Assembly (NCBI RefSeq): GCF_002093745.1
Contig: NZ_MTSB01000007.1
Location: 124,001-188,000 of the forward strand
Length of the DNA stretch: 64,000 nucleotides
Direction: 5' to 3'
DNA from: Pseudomonas graminis
Lineage (GTDB): Bacteria > Pseudomonadota > Gammaproteobacteria > Pseudomonadales > Pseudomonadaceae
Shown: one piece after another, positions 37,921-47,293 of the stretch
How positions within the stretch are numbered: the first letter of the stretch is position 1
Layout: each line of letters opens with the position of its first letter
The notes under the pieces: generated by a model
The model's database searches: none
Told to the model about the DNA's origin: nothing
The model's input: only the letters and a program-made list of their open reading frames with translations
Position numbers and translations under genes: made by a program

Positions 37921-38226
37921 TCAATGGCGATGTTGAGGGGCGGCGATGCTCTCCATTGCAGCGGGTTTTGGCAGAAAGCCCTTCTCGTCGATCACAGACT
38001 TGCGTTGCTCGAGGCTCATGCTGTTCATGAAAAAGGTCGAGCGGGGCTGGGTCTGTTTGCCTGGCGTCGCGGACGCGACCGGTGCAGGCTTGTCGGCCAC
38101 CTGAGTAGTCATTTGGTTCAATATCTGGCTAAAGCGACCTGAGCGCGATTCCGGGAGAGTCTCCAGGCTGGCAGATCGTGGGGTGGTGACTGCTTTGGTT
38201 GTTGCGGTATTGACGATGTTTTCCAT
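37921..38226 (-). CDS. Small Ser/Thr-rich protein of unknown function
   Basis: A 101-residue protein (MENIVNTATTKAVTTPRSASLETLPESRSGRF...). The first 65 residues are rich in Ser, Thr, Ala and Pro with few hydrophobics, which could fit a secreted or disordered N-terminus. No Hrp box was found upstream, so a type III effector call is not supported. The ATG at 38226 is placed by AGGAG about ten bases upstream, which itself lies in a strong hairpin. It sits in a segment absent from the syntenic P. aeruginosa region as I recall it. Confidence 0.5.
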   Translation of the reverse strand: MENIVNTATTKAVTTPRSASLETLPESRSGRFSQILNQMTTQVADKPAPVASATPGKQTQPRSTFFMNSMSLEQRKSVIDEKGFLPKPAAMESIAAPQHRH

Positions 38227-38235
38227 TGCTTTACT

Positions 38236-38263
38236 GCTCCTGTTGTTTAGAGGCAACAGGAGC
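38236..38263 (-). promoter_or_regulatory. Hairpin covering the ribosome site of the gene at 37921-38226
   Basis: GCTCCTGTTG (38236-38245) and CAACAGGAGC (38254-38263) form a perfect ten-base stem with an eight-base loop. On the - strand the downstream arm contains the AGGAG ribosome site, so folding would hide it. This could control translation. Confidence 0.65.
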
Positions 38264-38546
38264 AAACGCAATGCCAATGTAGATGATTGGTGTAGTCCTA
38301 CAGGCTTGAATCAATCGGGCGGGGCGGTGATTTGTTTGACCTACAGAGACTGCCTACATGACACTTTTTGAAATGCTGGCAACGTTTGGTCTTTGGCGGC
38401 AACGGTTTGCCAGCGGTCAGTTAGACGCTTTTGGCGCTGATTGTAAGGCTGGGACTTTTCTTCTGTAGGAGATGTCTTTATGTTTATCTTTTTTGCCGGG
38501 TTTATGTCGGTCTGATAGTATCAACTCCTTTTCAGAAGGATATGAA

Positions 38547-39143
38547 ATGTCAGATCTAATATATGCGCCACCCAAAGCCAGTCTTGATAAGGAAGCGTCG
38601 GCCAGTGGAGGCCCAGAGTTTTATGTCGTGTCCCTGCAGAAGTTTTTTATTCTGTATTTTTTGACGTCGGGGTTCTTTTCAATTTACTGGTTCTATCGAA
38701 ACTGGGCGTTGAACAAGAAGTTTTCGGGCAGTAACGTGTGGCCTGTCGCGCGGGTGGTGTTCTCCTTTATCTACGCTTTTGCATTGTTTCGTACAGTGGA
38801 CAAGAGCCTGCGGCGGCAAGGGAGCGGCCACCTGGCGTATTGGGCGCTCGTCGCCTCGGTGTCGCTGGCGTTGACGATTGCAGGGACGCTGCTGGCGCAA
38901 GGGGCTTCAGGGAATCTGCGATTTGAAATGCCCGGAGGCTGGCTGGTGTGGGCCGTTCTGCTGGCAACAGCGCAGACGCTTAATATGATGCTGGTGCAGT
39001 CAAAGATGAATGTCGCGGCGCTTGATCCCGACGGGAGCAGCAACTCAAGGTTAACGCTGGCCAATGGTTTCTGGATTGTTGCCGGGTGTGCCATGTGGTT
39101 GATGAGTATGCCGACCTATCTCTCCGGGTCTGCCTTGGGGTAG
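38547..39143 (+). CDS. Small inner-membrane protein of unknown function
   Basis: A 198-residue protein with about four membrane segments (FFILYFLTSGFFSIYWFY, VARVVFSFIYAFALF, YWALVASVSLALTIAGTLL, WIVAGCAMWLMSMPTYL). The N-terminal half resembles DUF4234-like proteins (YWFYRNW), which I am not certain of. AGAAGGA lies six bases before the ATG at 38547. Upstream DNA is relatively AT-rich. It stands alone and ends at a shared terminator. Confidence 0.65.
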   Translation: MSDLIYAPPKASLDKEASASGGPEFYVVSLQKFFILYFLTSGFFSIYWFYRNWALNKKFSGSNVWPVARVVFSFIYAFALFRTVDKSLRRQGSGHLAYWALVASVSLALTIAGTLLAQGASGNLRFEMPGGWLVWAVLLATAQTLNMMLVQSKMNVAALDPDGSSNSRLTLANGFWIVAGCAMWLMSMPTYLSGSALG

Positions 39144-39156
39144 AAAGCCCGTCAAA

Positions 39157-39196
39157 GTGCCGAACAGATTATCCATCCTCCGTTCGGCACCTTTAT
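39157..39196. terminator. Shared terminator between convergent genes
   Basis: GTGCCGAAC (39157-39165) pairs with GTTCGGCAC (39182-39190); CTTT follows on + and AAA precedes. It lies between the membrane-protein gene on + and the gene at 39232-39582 on -. Confidence 0.65.
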
Positions 39197-39231
39197 CAGC
39201 TTGTATTGACTGAGCCAGTCAATCAGCGCTA

Positions 39232-39582
39232 TCAGCCCAGGTCATTAACCAGCTGGCCAATCACTTCACTGATTTTTGCCAGGTCCGGTGCTGCCAGGCG
39301 ATGTTCATCGGCATACGAATACGCCACAGTGAACAGGCCGGCGGTACGAGGGGAGTAAGACGGAGCATCGTTTTCGTAAACACGATTCCAGGCGTCTTCA
39401 GCAAGCGAGGCAGAGAAAATAACGATGCCTTCTTCCGGGTCGTTCACGGCGTTGATATAAACCTGGTCCGGATCGATGGACCACTCGGACAGTTCGCTGA
39501 CCAGAAAAGCCTGAATTTTTTCTTTGATCTCTGCAGCGTTTTCTTGCTTGGCGATGGCGCTAGGGGTTGCATGGTTATTCAT
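39232..39582 (-). CDS. Small acidic protein of unknown function
   Basis: A 116-residue acidic protein (KEKIQAFLVSELSEWSIDPDQVYINAVNDPEEGIVIFSASLAEDAWNRVYENDAPSYSPRTAGLF). No signal or membrane segment is visible and no family is recognised. AAGGAAG lies seven bases before the ATG, and TTAAC/GTTAA flank this ribosome site. Acidity and small size would fit a chaperone or immunity protein, but nothing more supports this. Confidence 0.55.
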   Translation of the reverse strand: MNNHATPSAIAKQENAAEIKEKIQAFLVSELSEWSIDPDQVYINAVNDPEEGIVIFSASLAEDAWNRVYENDAPSYSPRTAGLFTVAYSYADEHRLAAPDLAKISEVIGQLVNDLG

Positions 39583-39769
39583 GATTTAACTTCCTTGTTA
39601 AGTTCATGTGTCGTCATGTTCGATAGAAGCGGGCTTCACATGAACGGGTTGGTTGAGGCCCTATTTAACCTTGGTCGTCAGTGCCGAGTGCGGTAAATAA
39701 TTATAGTGTTTGGGTTTTTTTTCTTTCAGGTGTGCCGGGTGCGTATTGCACGCCCCGGCATTTCTGCAT

Positions 39770-40531
39770 TCAGCCGCGTGCGTGGGTCACCGGTAACGCG
39801 TCTGCTCCGCGCTCGCGTACCCAGAACAGCGTCGCAGCCGCTACGGCGGCAGGCATCATCAGCAAGTTGACCACCGGGATCAGCAGCGCCACGTAGACGA
39901 TGCCGCCGAAGCTCAGGCTCTGCCAGCGTTTGCTTTTCAGCCAGCCGAGCATTTCGTTCCAGCCAAGCTTGTGGTTATCGGCGGGGTAGTCGATGTACTG
40001 GATTGCCATCATCCACACGCCAAACAGCAGCCACAGCGGCGCGGCAATGATGTTGGCCACCGGGATGAAGGACAGAATGAACAACCCGAGCATGCGCGGC
40101 AGCATATAGCCCAGCTTGCGTGCCTCGCGTGCCAGGGTGCGCGGAACCATTGCGAACAGCTCGGCCCAGCTGAACGCAGGCGATTCGTCCACGCCGCGAA
40201 TCACGGCTTCTACCTTTTCAGACAGAAAGCCATTGAACGGCGCGGCAATGATGTTGGCGACCACTGTGAAAGTGAAAAACACCATCAACAGCACCAGGGC
40301 CACGAACAGCGGCCAGAGGATGTAGCTGAGAAAGCTCAGCCAGTGGGGCAGCGTGGGCATGAATGTATCGACCCACAACTCGAACTGATGCACCGCCAGA
40401 TAGATCAAGCCGCAGAACAGCACCACATTGATGCTCAGCGGCAGCAAAACAAACAGGCGCAAGCCAGGGCTGAGGACCAGTTTCAGGCCTTCTCTGAGGT
40501 ATTGCGGGCCGGTAAGGGCGGGAGCGGGCAT
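39770..40531 (-). CDS. cysZ: Sulfate transporter CysZ
   Basis: A 253-residue inner-membrane protein of the CysZ/EI24 family with about six hydrophobic segments. [28 protein letters not shown] and [17 protein letters not shown] are family features, and [22 protein letters not shown] is the conserved loop. CysZ supports sulfate uptake for cysteine synthesis. The ATG at 40531 has GGAGG at good spacing. It is divergent from the peroxiredoxin gene. Confidence 0.9.
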   Translation of the reverse strand: MPAPALTGPQYLREGLKLVLSPGLRLFVLLPLSINVVLFCGLIYLAVHQFELWVDTFMPTLPHWLSFLSYILWPLFVALVLLMVFFTFTVVANIIAAPFNGFLSEKVEAVIRGVDESPAFSWAELFAMVPRTLAREARKLGYMLPRMLGLFILSFIPVANIIAAPLWLLFGVWMMAIQYIDYPADNHKLGWNEMLGWLKSKRWQSLSFGGIVYVALLIPVVNLLMMPAAVAAATLFWVRERGADALPVTHARG

Positions 40532-40748
40532 GGCAGCCTCCGAGTACTCGAAAGGCGTGACCTTACCGGCTTTGCAATGGCCATGAAAGCCCATGAGTGC
40601 ATTGTGCAGAGGACATTGCTGGCGGGCAGGTCAACGTGACCACGCAAGGGCGTTTGCACCGACTGTTGCAAGGGGGGGCATATGCCATGCTCGCGGCGAA
40701 ATATGCGTTGATAACGCTACAGATGGAGGGGCATCGGACGAGCAGGCT

Positions 40749-40785
40749 ATAGAGGTGACCTATAGAGTGGATTGTGAAACGATAT
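40749..40785 (+). promoter_or_regulatory. OxyR-type binding site upstream of peroxiredoxin
   Basis: ATAG-N7-CTAT-N7-ATTG-N7-ATAT follows the OxyR pattern ATAG-N7-CTAT-N7-ATAG-N7-CTAT, with 14 of 16 fixed bases matching. It ends 76 bases before the peroxiredoxin start, as expected for an OxyR-activated promoter. Confidence 0.6.
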
Positions 40786-40861
40786 TTCCTTAACCTTTGT
40801 CACCCCGATAGGCTTGGCAGCAATTTCAGGGCCTGTCCTTCAAATTTTCATGGAGTTATCA

Positions 40862-41461
40862 ATGAGCGTACTGGTAAACAAGCTTGCCCCGGATTTCGAT
40901 GCAGCGGCAGTGCTGGGCGACGGGTCCATCGTCGACAGTTTCAAGTTGTCCTCGCTGCGCGGTAAATACGTGGTCTTGTTCTTCTGGCCGCTGGATTTCA
41001 CGTTCGTATGCCCTTCGGAAATCATTGCCCACAACAACCGTATCGCCAGGTTTCGTGAGCTGGGTGTCGAAGTGGTCGGCGTTTCCATCGATTCGCAATT
41101 CACCCACTTCGCATGGCGCAGCACGCCGGTCGAGAAGGGTGGCATCGGCGAAGTCGAGTTCACGATGGTGGCTGACGTCAAGCACGAGATCACTCGCGCT
41201 TACGGTATCGAACACGATGACGGCGTTGCGTTGCGCGCTTCTTTCCTGATCGACAAGGAAGGCGTGGTGCAGCACCAGGTGGTGAACAACCTGCCACTGG
41301 GTCGCGACGTGGACGACATGGTACGTCTGGTCGAAGCGCTGCAATTTACCGAAGAGCACGGTGAAGTCTGCCCTGCCGGCTGGCGTCCAGGTCAGAAAGG
41401 CATGAAAGCCGACGCCCAGGGCGTGGCTGACTACCTGGCCTCGAACGCAAAAAATCTGTAA
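40862..41461 (+). CDS. 2-Cys peroxiredoxin (AhpC-type)
   Basis: A 199-residue typical 2-Cys peroxiredoxin that reduces H2O2 and organic peroxides. The peroxidatic Cys lies in LDFTFVCPSEI (near residue 54) and the resolving Cys in HGEVCPAGW (near 173). A thioredoxin reductase gene follows 153 bases downstream, giving a likely peroxide-reducing couple. GGAG is six bases upstream of the ATG, and an OxyR-like site lies in the promoter. The pair matches PA0848-PA0849 as I recall. Confidence 0.93.
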   Translation: MSVLVNKLAPDFDAAAVLGDGSIVDSFKLSSLRGKYVVLFFWPLDFTFVCPSEIIAHNNRIARFRELGVEVVGVSIDSQFTHFAWRSTPVEKGGIGEVEFTMVADVKHEITRAYGIEHDDGVALRASFLIDKEGVVQHQVVNNLPLGRDVDDMVRLVEALQFTEEHGEVCPAGWRPGQKGMKADAQGVADYLASNAKNL

Positions 41462-42577
<1,116 letters not shown>

Positions 42578-42589
42578 TGAGCGTCGCCT

Positions 42590-42619
42590 GACTCTCGTGC
42601 CAGCCCTGGTACGAGAGTC
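42590..42619. terminator. Hairpin between convergent trxB and HopJ-family genes
   Basis: GACTCTCGT (42590-42598) pairs with ACGAGAGTC (42611-42619), and the stem can extend inward with CCA/TGG. It is 12 bases after the trxB stop and 22 bases from the convergent gene's stop. Confidence 0.6.
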
Positions 42620-42641
42620 ACTCTGATTTCATCCCGACTGG

Positions 42642-42983
42642 TCAAGCCTTGCGCTTGAGCGGTTCGCTTTCAAACTGCACGCCCGCCAGACCGTTCTCGA
42701 TCAGTGCGCGGATGTTGCCGTGATCGCTGCCTTCCGGCGTGGCTTGTACCGAGCGGTAATGCTCGCCAAATGCCAGCAACGCCTCTTCATCAGTCAAGCC
42801 TTCGAGCAACGCCAGGCCAAGTGTCTTGCATGAACCCTCGTTCTGCCCGGCGGCGTTGTCGACGTTGCCGTTTTTGAATGGTTGGGGCTGGTAGTCGTAA
42901 CCTTCTGCAATAAAAGCCAGCGTGTCGGCGAACAGGTGTTCGCCGCTGTTCAGGCTGACACGCAGCGCGTTCAGATCAGTCAT
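42642..42983 (-). CDS. HopJ-family protein
   Basis: A 113-residue protein of the family named after the HopJ type III effector (LRVSLNSGEHLFADTLAFIAEGYDYQPQPFKNGNVDNAAGQNEGSCKTLGLALLEGLTDEEALLAFGEHYRSV). Family members occur in many non-pathogenic bacteria and usually sit beside DUF1244 and pterin genes, as here, so the effector name is probably misleading. Its start overlaps the DUF1244 gene by eight bases. Function is unknown. Confidence 0.85.
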   Translation of the reverse strand: MTDLNALRVSLNSGEHLFADTLAFIAEGYDYQPQPFKNGNVDNAAGQNEGSCKTLGLALLEGLTDEEALLAFGEHYRSVQATPEGSDHGNIRALIENGLAGVQFESEPLKRKA

Positions 42984-43272
42984 GTCTGGTTTCCTTGGCA
43001 AACGCCGCCTGTTGCTCGGCGCTGGCTTCTTTCTGGTACTGGGCTTTCCACTCGCTGTACGGCATGCCGTAGACCACTTCGCGGGCATCATCGAGGCTGA
43101 TGTCGATGTGTTTTTCGTCGGCAGCGGCCTTGTACCATTTGGACAGGCAGTTGCGGCAGAAACCGGACAGGTTCATCAGGTCGATGTTCTGGACATCCTT
43201 GCGGCTGTCCAGATGCGCGACCAGTCGGCGAAAGGCTGCGGCTTCGAGTTCGAGGCGTTCTTGTTCGGTCAT
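42976..43272 (-). CDS. DUF1244 protein
   Basis: A 98-residue protein with LMNLSGFCRNCLSKWYKAAADEKHIDISLDDAREVVYGMPYSEWKAQYQ, the DUF1244 signature with a CxxC pair. It is translationally coupled to the HopJ-family gene and lies 43 bases after folX in the same direction. Function is unknown; the Cys pair may bind metal. Confidence 0.88.
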   Translation of the reverse strand: MTEQERLELEAAAFRRLVAHLDSRKDVQNIDLMNLSGFCRNCLSKWYKAAADEKHIDISLDDAREVVYGMPYSEWKAQYQKEASAEQQAAFAKETRHD

Positions 43273-43315
43273 GACGGGCTCTGTTCAGTCGTTGAGTCGC
43301 GTCATGATAAGAGGT

Positions 43316-43687
43316 TCAGCGCTGACCGGCGAGCGTGATCGACACCGATTCCGCGAAACGCAGCGCGTGCGGCTTGTCGACTTCTACTTCGGCGTAGGTG
43401 ACCGCCTCATGAGTCATGACCAGGTCGAGCACTTCTTGTGTCAGCCGTTCCAGCAACGCAAAGCGATTGCCTTCGACATGCTGAATGATGGCTTTGGTGA
43501 TGGTGCGGTAGTTGAGCGCGTGTTCGATGTCGTTATCGCGAACGGCTTCCTGCGCGGCGTAAAGAATCGTCAGGTTGATCAGCACGTCCTGCTTGTTGAG
43601 GATTTCGTCTTCGTTGATACCGATATAGGTGCGCAGGCGCAGGTCCTTGACACGTATGCGGGCAGTCCCGGGTTCGAGTCTTGCCAT
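43316..43687 (-). CDS. folX: Dihydroneopterin triphosphate 2'-epimerase
   Basis: A 123-residue FolB-like tunnel-fold enzyme ([58 protein letters not shown]). FolX epimerises dihydroneopterin triphosphate to the monapterin form, which FolM reduces to tetrahydromonapterin, a cofactor for phenylalanine hydroxylase in pseudomonads. The folE stop and folX start share one base (TAATG). FolX rather than FolB is favoured by the neighbours folE and folM. Confidence 0.9.
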   Translation of the reverse strand: MARLEPGTARIRVKDLRLRTYIGINEDEILNKQDVLINLTILYAAQEAVRDNDIEHALNYRTITKAIIQHVEGNRFALLERLTQEVLDLVMTHEAVTYAEVEVDKPHALRFAESVSITLAGQR

Positions 43688-44250
43688 TATTGTCTGCTCC
43701 GTCCGATCAATTGCAGAAACTCCATGCGGGTGGTGCTCGACTCTCTGAAAGCGCCCAGCATGACCGAGGTGTTCATGGTCGAATTCTGTTTCTCCACGCC
43801 GCGCATCATCATGCACATGTGTTGAGCTTCAATGACCACTGCCACACCCGAAGCGCCTGTGACACCCTGGATGGCATCGGCAATCTGTTTGGTGAGGTTT
43901 TCCTGAATCTGCAGGCGCCTTGCAAACATGTCCACGATGCGGGCGATCTTCGACAGGCCCAGTACCTTGCCGGTCGGAATGTAGGCCACGTGTGCCTTGC
44001 CTATGAAGGGCAGCAGGTGGTGCTCGCAAAGCGAGTACAGCTCGATGTTCTGGACGATGACCATTTCATCATTGTCGGAAGCGAACAGGGCGCCGTTGAC
44101 GATCTCTTCGACGCTCTGGGTGTAGCCGTGACACAGGTACTGCATCGCTTTGGATGCGCGCTTCGGGGTGTCCAGCAGACCTTCGCGGTCGGGGTTTTCG
44201 CCCAGTCCGAGCAGAATGTCTCGGTAGTGCTGTGGCAGGGATGAACTCAT
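43687..44250 (-). CDS. folE: GTP cyclohydrolase I
   Basis: A 187-residue enzyme converting GTP to 7,8-dihydroneopterin triphosphate. Zinc-binding residues are visible in [21 protein letters not shown], and VMLGAFRES lies at the end. The ATG at 44250 follows GAGGA by seven bases; the longer frame upstream overlaps folM and is rejected. It sits between folM and folX in a pterin operon, so this copy may serve monapterin synthesis rather than folate. Confidence 0.93.
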   Translation of the reverse strand: MSSSLPQHYRDILLGLGENPDREGLLDTPKRASKAMQYLCHGYTQSVEEIVNGALFASDNDEMVIVQNIELYSLCEHHLLPFIGKAHVAYIPTGKVLGLSKIARIVDMFARRLQIQENLTKQIADAIQGVTGASGVAVVIEAQHMCMMMRGVEKQNSTMNTSVMLGAFRESSTTRMEFLQLIGRSRQ

Positions 44251-44270
44251 CAGATGGTCCTCGGGGCGGC

Positions 44271-44981
44271 TTACTTGACGTGCCGTCCGCCGTTTACGGT
44301 CAGTGTTGTGCCGGTGACATAAGTGCTGTCCAGAAGGTAGCGCAGGCTCTGGTAGATCACTTCTGCACCTGGCTCTATGCCCATGGCCGACTTGGCCAGG
44401 GCGTTGGCGCGGTAGGCCGCATCGTCCTTGGGTTGGAACATCAACAGCGCCGGGGCTATGCCGTTGACTTTGACAAGCGGGGCAAACCGGGCCGCGAAAG
44501 ACAGCGTCAGGTTTTCCAGTCCTGCCTTGGTTGCGCAATAAGCGATGTGTTTGCTGCTGCCTTTGCGGGTCACGTCATCGCTGATATGCACGATGTCAGC
44601 GACCTCGCTCGCGGTGAGCAGGTGTTCGCAATGCAGGTTGATCAGGTAGGGCGCCAGCATGTGGACACTGAACATCCGGGTGAAATTGTCGGCTTCGTCG
44701 CCTGGCACTTCAGCCAGCCACTCGGACGCGTTGTGTACGATCGCGCGCAGGCTCGAGGTCTGGGCTTTCAACCGCTCGATGAATGCCATGATCCCGGCTT
44801 CGCTCGAAAAATCACCGTGTATCGCCACCGCACCGGCCTGACGCAGCTCGGTCACGCTTGCGTGTTCCGTGCGATAACTGATGATGACCCGATGCCCATG
44901 CTCCAGCAGTCGCAGCGCACAGTGCAGGCCGACGCGTTGGCTGGCGCCGGTAATCAGGATCGGTGCAGAAGATAATGCCAT
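44271..44981 (-). CDS. folM: Dihydromonapterin reductase
   Basis: A 236-residue short-chain dehydrogenase. [20 protein letters not shown] is the NADPH motif, AIVHNASEW the NAG-like segment and YCATKAG the catalytic YxxxK. FolM reduces dihydromonapterin to tetrahydromonapterin and has weak dihydrofolate reductase activity. It is first in the folM-folE-folX-DUF1244-hopJ order. The ATG at 44981 starts [14 protein letters not shown]. Confidence 0.9.
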   Translation of the reverse strand: MALSSAPILITGASQRVGLHCALRLLEHGHRVIISYRTEHASVTELRQAGAVAIHGDFSSEAGIMAFIERLKAQTSSLRAIVHNASEWLAEVPGDEADNFTRMFSVHMLAPYLINLHCEHLLTASEVADIVHISDDVTRKGSSKHIAYCATKAGLENLTLSFAARFAPLVKVNGIAPALLMFQPKDDAAYRANALAKSAMGIEPGAEVIYQSLRYLLDSTYVTGTTLTVNGGRHVK

Positions 44982-45169
44982 CGACAGCTCACGTATCAAA
45001 TGTCCGGAGTGGACGTGGATTCTACGGTCGATTGTGTCTTCCGGTTTACAGGCAAAGTTATACCAGAGAATTTCTTTGTACAACCCTGGCCAGCATTAAA
45101 CTCACTCACCCCGCTGAAGCGAGGCGCGTGTCGATGATTTATTCGGCCGGGACGGTGGCTCTGAGCAGA

Positions 45170-45210
45170 TCAAGACCTGTACCTGAACGCGCAGTGTGTA
45201 CAGGTCTTGA
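45170..45210. terminator. Long perfect hairpin between ABM-domain gene and folM
   Basis: TCAAGACCTGTAC (45170-45182) and GTACAGGTCTTGA (45198-45210) form a perfect 13-base stem with a 15-base loop. It begins just after the stop of the - strand gene at 45217-45786. There is no T-run, so a terminator role is likely but unproven. Confidence 0.5.
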
Positions 45211-45216
45211 AGGGCG

Positions 45217-45786
45217 TTACCGAGGCGAAGGCGACTGGGTCGGGCGTGCCGAGGGGGCTGGCGGGGTTTGCAGCCATGAAGCGAGCAGGCGTGTGGACAG
45301 TGGAATGAACAGGTAAACCATCAGCGGGGTGAGTGCCGCTGTACTGACCATGATGCGTGGCAACAGATCCAGAGGGCTGAGCAGCGGACCCAGCAGGAAG
45401 TTGAACATCAACGACACCGGAAAGAAGGCCAGCCAGATGGCCACGGCCTGTTTCCAGCGGGGCGGGCGCTGATCGACTGCGCCAAACCAGCCGTCGATCC
45501 CGCTGACACGGTGTTCAGAGGGCTGGGCAAAAAGACCGCCGCCGCGCACCAGCCAGGAGCGCCGAGACGCGGAATGCTCCCAGGCGTGCATCGTGTGCTC
45601 ATCGGTAAAGCGGAAAATGATCTGGAATTCGTCACCCCCGGGCGGGGGAGCCAGTACGCCGGAACCCAGATAACCCGGAAAGTCCGTGGCCAGCAGCTCG
45701 CCTTCATGCAGCCAGGTCATCATTTCCTGGTAGCGACCCTGCGCAACGCGGCGGGCAACCATCAAGGTGACGGGTGAGGTAGACAT
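45217..45786 (-). CDS. ABM-domain membrane protein
   Basis: A 189-residue protein. Residues 1-95 look like an antibiotic biosynthesis monooxygenase (ABM) domain (VTLMVARRVAQGRYQEMMTWLHEGELLATDFPGYLGSGVL... HTMHAWEHSASRRSWL). Residues 110-170 hold two membrane segments (AVAIWLAFFPVSLMFNFLLGPLL; MVSTAALTPLMVYLFIPL). This ABM-plus-membrane layout is common in bacteria but its substrate is unknown. GGAGATACACA precedes the ATG. Confidence 0.85.
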   Translation of the reverse strand: MSTSPVTLMVARRVAQGRYQEMMTWLHEGELLATDFPGYLGSGVLAPPPGGDEFQIIFRFTDEHTMHAWEHSASRRSWLVRGGGLFAQPSEHRVSGIDGWFGAVDQRPPRWKQAVAIWLAFFPVSLMFNFLLGPLLSPLDLLPRIMVSTAALTPLMVYLFIPLSTRLLASWLQTPPAPSARPTQSPSPR

Positions 45787-45935
45787 TGTGTATCTCCGGT
45801 AGAGGCGTGAGATTCCCGGGTAGGGAGGTCACATGCCGCGATCCGGGGTGGTGGGTCGCGACAGCTTCACTGAAAAGCAAGCAAGGATTATTCCTGAAAC
45901 GGCGCCCGACCGGTAGGGCTTCGGTGCGTTGACGA

Positions 45936-46541
45936 CTACTTGTGCAACGAAGGGTGTTTGCGACGGTGCTCTTGCAGGATGTACTGACGCAGGCGCTCGC
46001 CGTCTTCCTTGCCGTGCTTGCTGAAATGATACGCACCGAAGTTGGTGTCGATCATGCGTTCCAGCTTGCCGCGCATCGGAATGGGGGACTGACCCACAGG
46101 GCTGAACCAGGCTGAAAAGCTCCTCGGCAGCTTGCCCTCCTTGCGGTATTCGAGCAGCACGCCTTTGAACGACAGCTCGTGAACCCAAAGTGCAGTCAGT
46201 GAGCCTTTTTCCGTCTCGAGCGGGATGGGCTCGGGCAGCACAAGACGCCAGGGGCGAATCTTGGGGCCTTCTTCAAAGATGCTCGGCGCACCCAGTTCCA
46301 GATGCAGCGCATGGAACTCGTCTTCCACCAGATGCAGCGGAAAATTCATCTGCTGGTTTTCGAATTGCGCGTGGATCGTGACTTGTTCATGTGCAGCGAG
46401 TCGGGTCAGCAAATCCTGGATCTGAACCCCGCCATTGACCAGCAGGCTGCGGGTGCTGTCTCGCACATTCAGCTTCGGGTTGCGCTGCATGCTCTGGATG
46501 AAATCCAGTTCAGCCTGTGTGAGGAGTGAATCAGGTTGCAT
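45936..46541 (-). CDS. YcgR/PilZ-like protein, degenerate
   Basis: A 201-residue cytoplasmic protein. The N-terminal half (LLTRLAAHEQVTIHAQFENQQMNFPLHLVEDEFHALHLELGAPSIFEEG) resembles the YcgR N-terminal domain. The C-terminal half has a xxLSFKGVLLEY segment similar to the PilZ D/NxSxxG motif but lacks a clear RxxxR, so c-di-GMP binding is doubtful. No flagellar genes are nearby. The assignment is tentative. Confidence 0.55.
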   Translation of the reverse strand: MQPDSLLTQAELDFIQSMQRNPKLNVRDSTRSLLVNGGVQIQDLLTRLAAHEQVTIHAQFENQQMNFPLHLVEDEFHALHLELGAPSIFEEGPKIRPWRLVLPEPIPLETEKGSLTALWVHELSFKGVLLEYRKEGKLPRSFSAWFSPVGQSPIPMRGKLERMIDTNFGAYHFSKHGKEDGERLRQYILQEHRRKHPSLHK

Positions 46542-46729
46542 GACGGGGCTCGGTCTAACCGGTTATTGAGAACAAAGACCATTGATTCCGCAAAGTGTTC
46601 CGACCATTGATCATATTTTTCCAGATCAGTGTTTCAGCCTGACTGCCGATGGCTCAGGAGGCAGTCAAAAAATCAGACGGTATTCTAAGGCATAATGTTT
46701 CACTTTTTTAAGCTGCTGCAGGGAGAGTC

Positions 46730-47182
46730 ATGAAAGTCGCCATTGTGTGCGGATCGGTCTACGGATCGGCCGAAGAAGTTGCCAGACACGCTTCAACGTT
46801 GCTGCGTGCCGCCGGTCACGAGACGCTCATCAACCCTCGGCTTGCATTGCCCGACCTGCTGGCGTTCGAGCCGCAGGCGATCCTTGCGGTGACATCGACT
46901 ACCGGCATGGGCGAATTGCCCGACAATGTCATGCCTCTGTATTCTCAACTGCGTGACCTCCTGCCCGCCGCCTTGCGGGGCGTGCCCGGTGGTGTGATTG
47001 CATTGGGTGATGCCAGCTATGGCGACACCTTCTGTGCCGGTGGCGAGCAGATGCGTGAACTGTTTGCCGAGCTGGGCGTTGTCGAGTTGCAGGGCATGCT
47101 GCGTCTGGACGGCAGCGAGAGCGTCACCCCTGAAACCGACGCCGAACCCTGGCTGGCGGAATTCATCCAGCACCTTGGGTGA
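46730..47182 (+). CDS. Flavodoxin (MioC-like)
   Basis: A 150-residue FMN-binding flavodoxin. VAIVCGSVYGSAEEVARH is the phosphate-binding loop; AVTSTTGMGELPDNVMPLYSQL and GVIALGDASYGDTFCAGGEQMRELF are the flavin-binding loops. It carries electrons between reductases and oxygenases. GGGAG precedes the ATG. From recall it matches small flavodoxins found widely in pseudomonads. It stands alone. Confidence 0.92.
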   Translation: MKVAIVCGSVYGSAEEVARHASTLLRAAGHETLINPRLALPDLLAFEPQAILAVTSTTGMGELPDNVMPLYSQLRDLLPAALRGVPGGVIALGDASYGDTFCAGGEQMRELFAELGVVELQGMLRLDGSESVTPETDAEPWLAEFIQHLG

Positions 47183-47293
47183 AACCATCCCGCTTCGTTA
47201 TCGGACATGATTCAGCGCAGCCGGTGTTGATTGTGGCCGGCGCGTGCCTGGCCGACACTCACGGCCATGTGTCCTCTGAGCATGGAGCCAGCA

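Noticed and set aside
38264..38470. Hrp box or sigma-54 promoter before the Ser/Thr-rich gene
   Set aside because: No GGAACC...CCAC pair was found. TGGCAAACCGTTGC resembles a sigma-54 site but is one base too short between GG and GC.
42642..42983. Type III effector call for the HopJ-family gene
   Set aside because: Operon context is pterin metabolism and no Hrp box is present.
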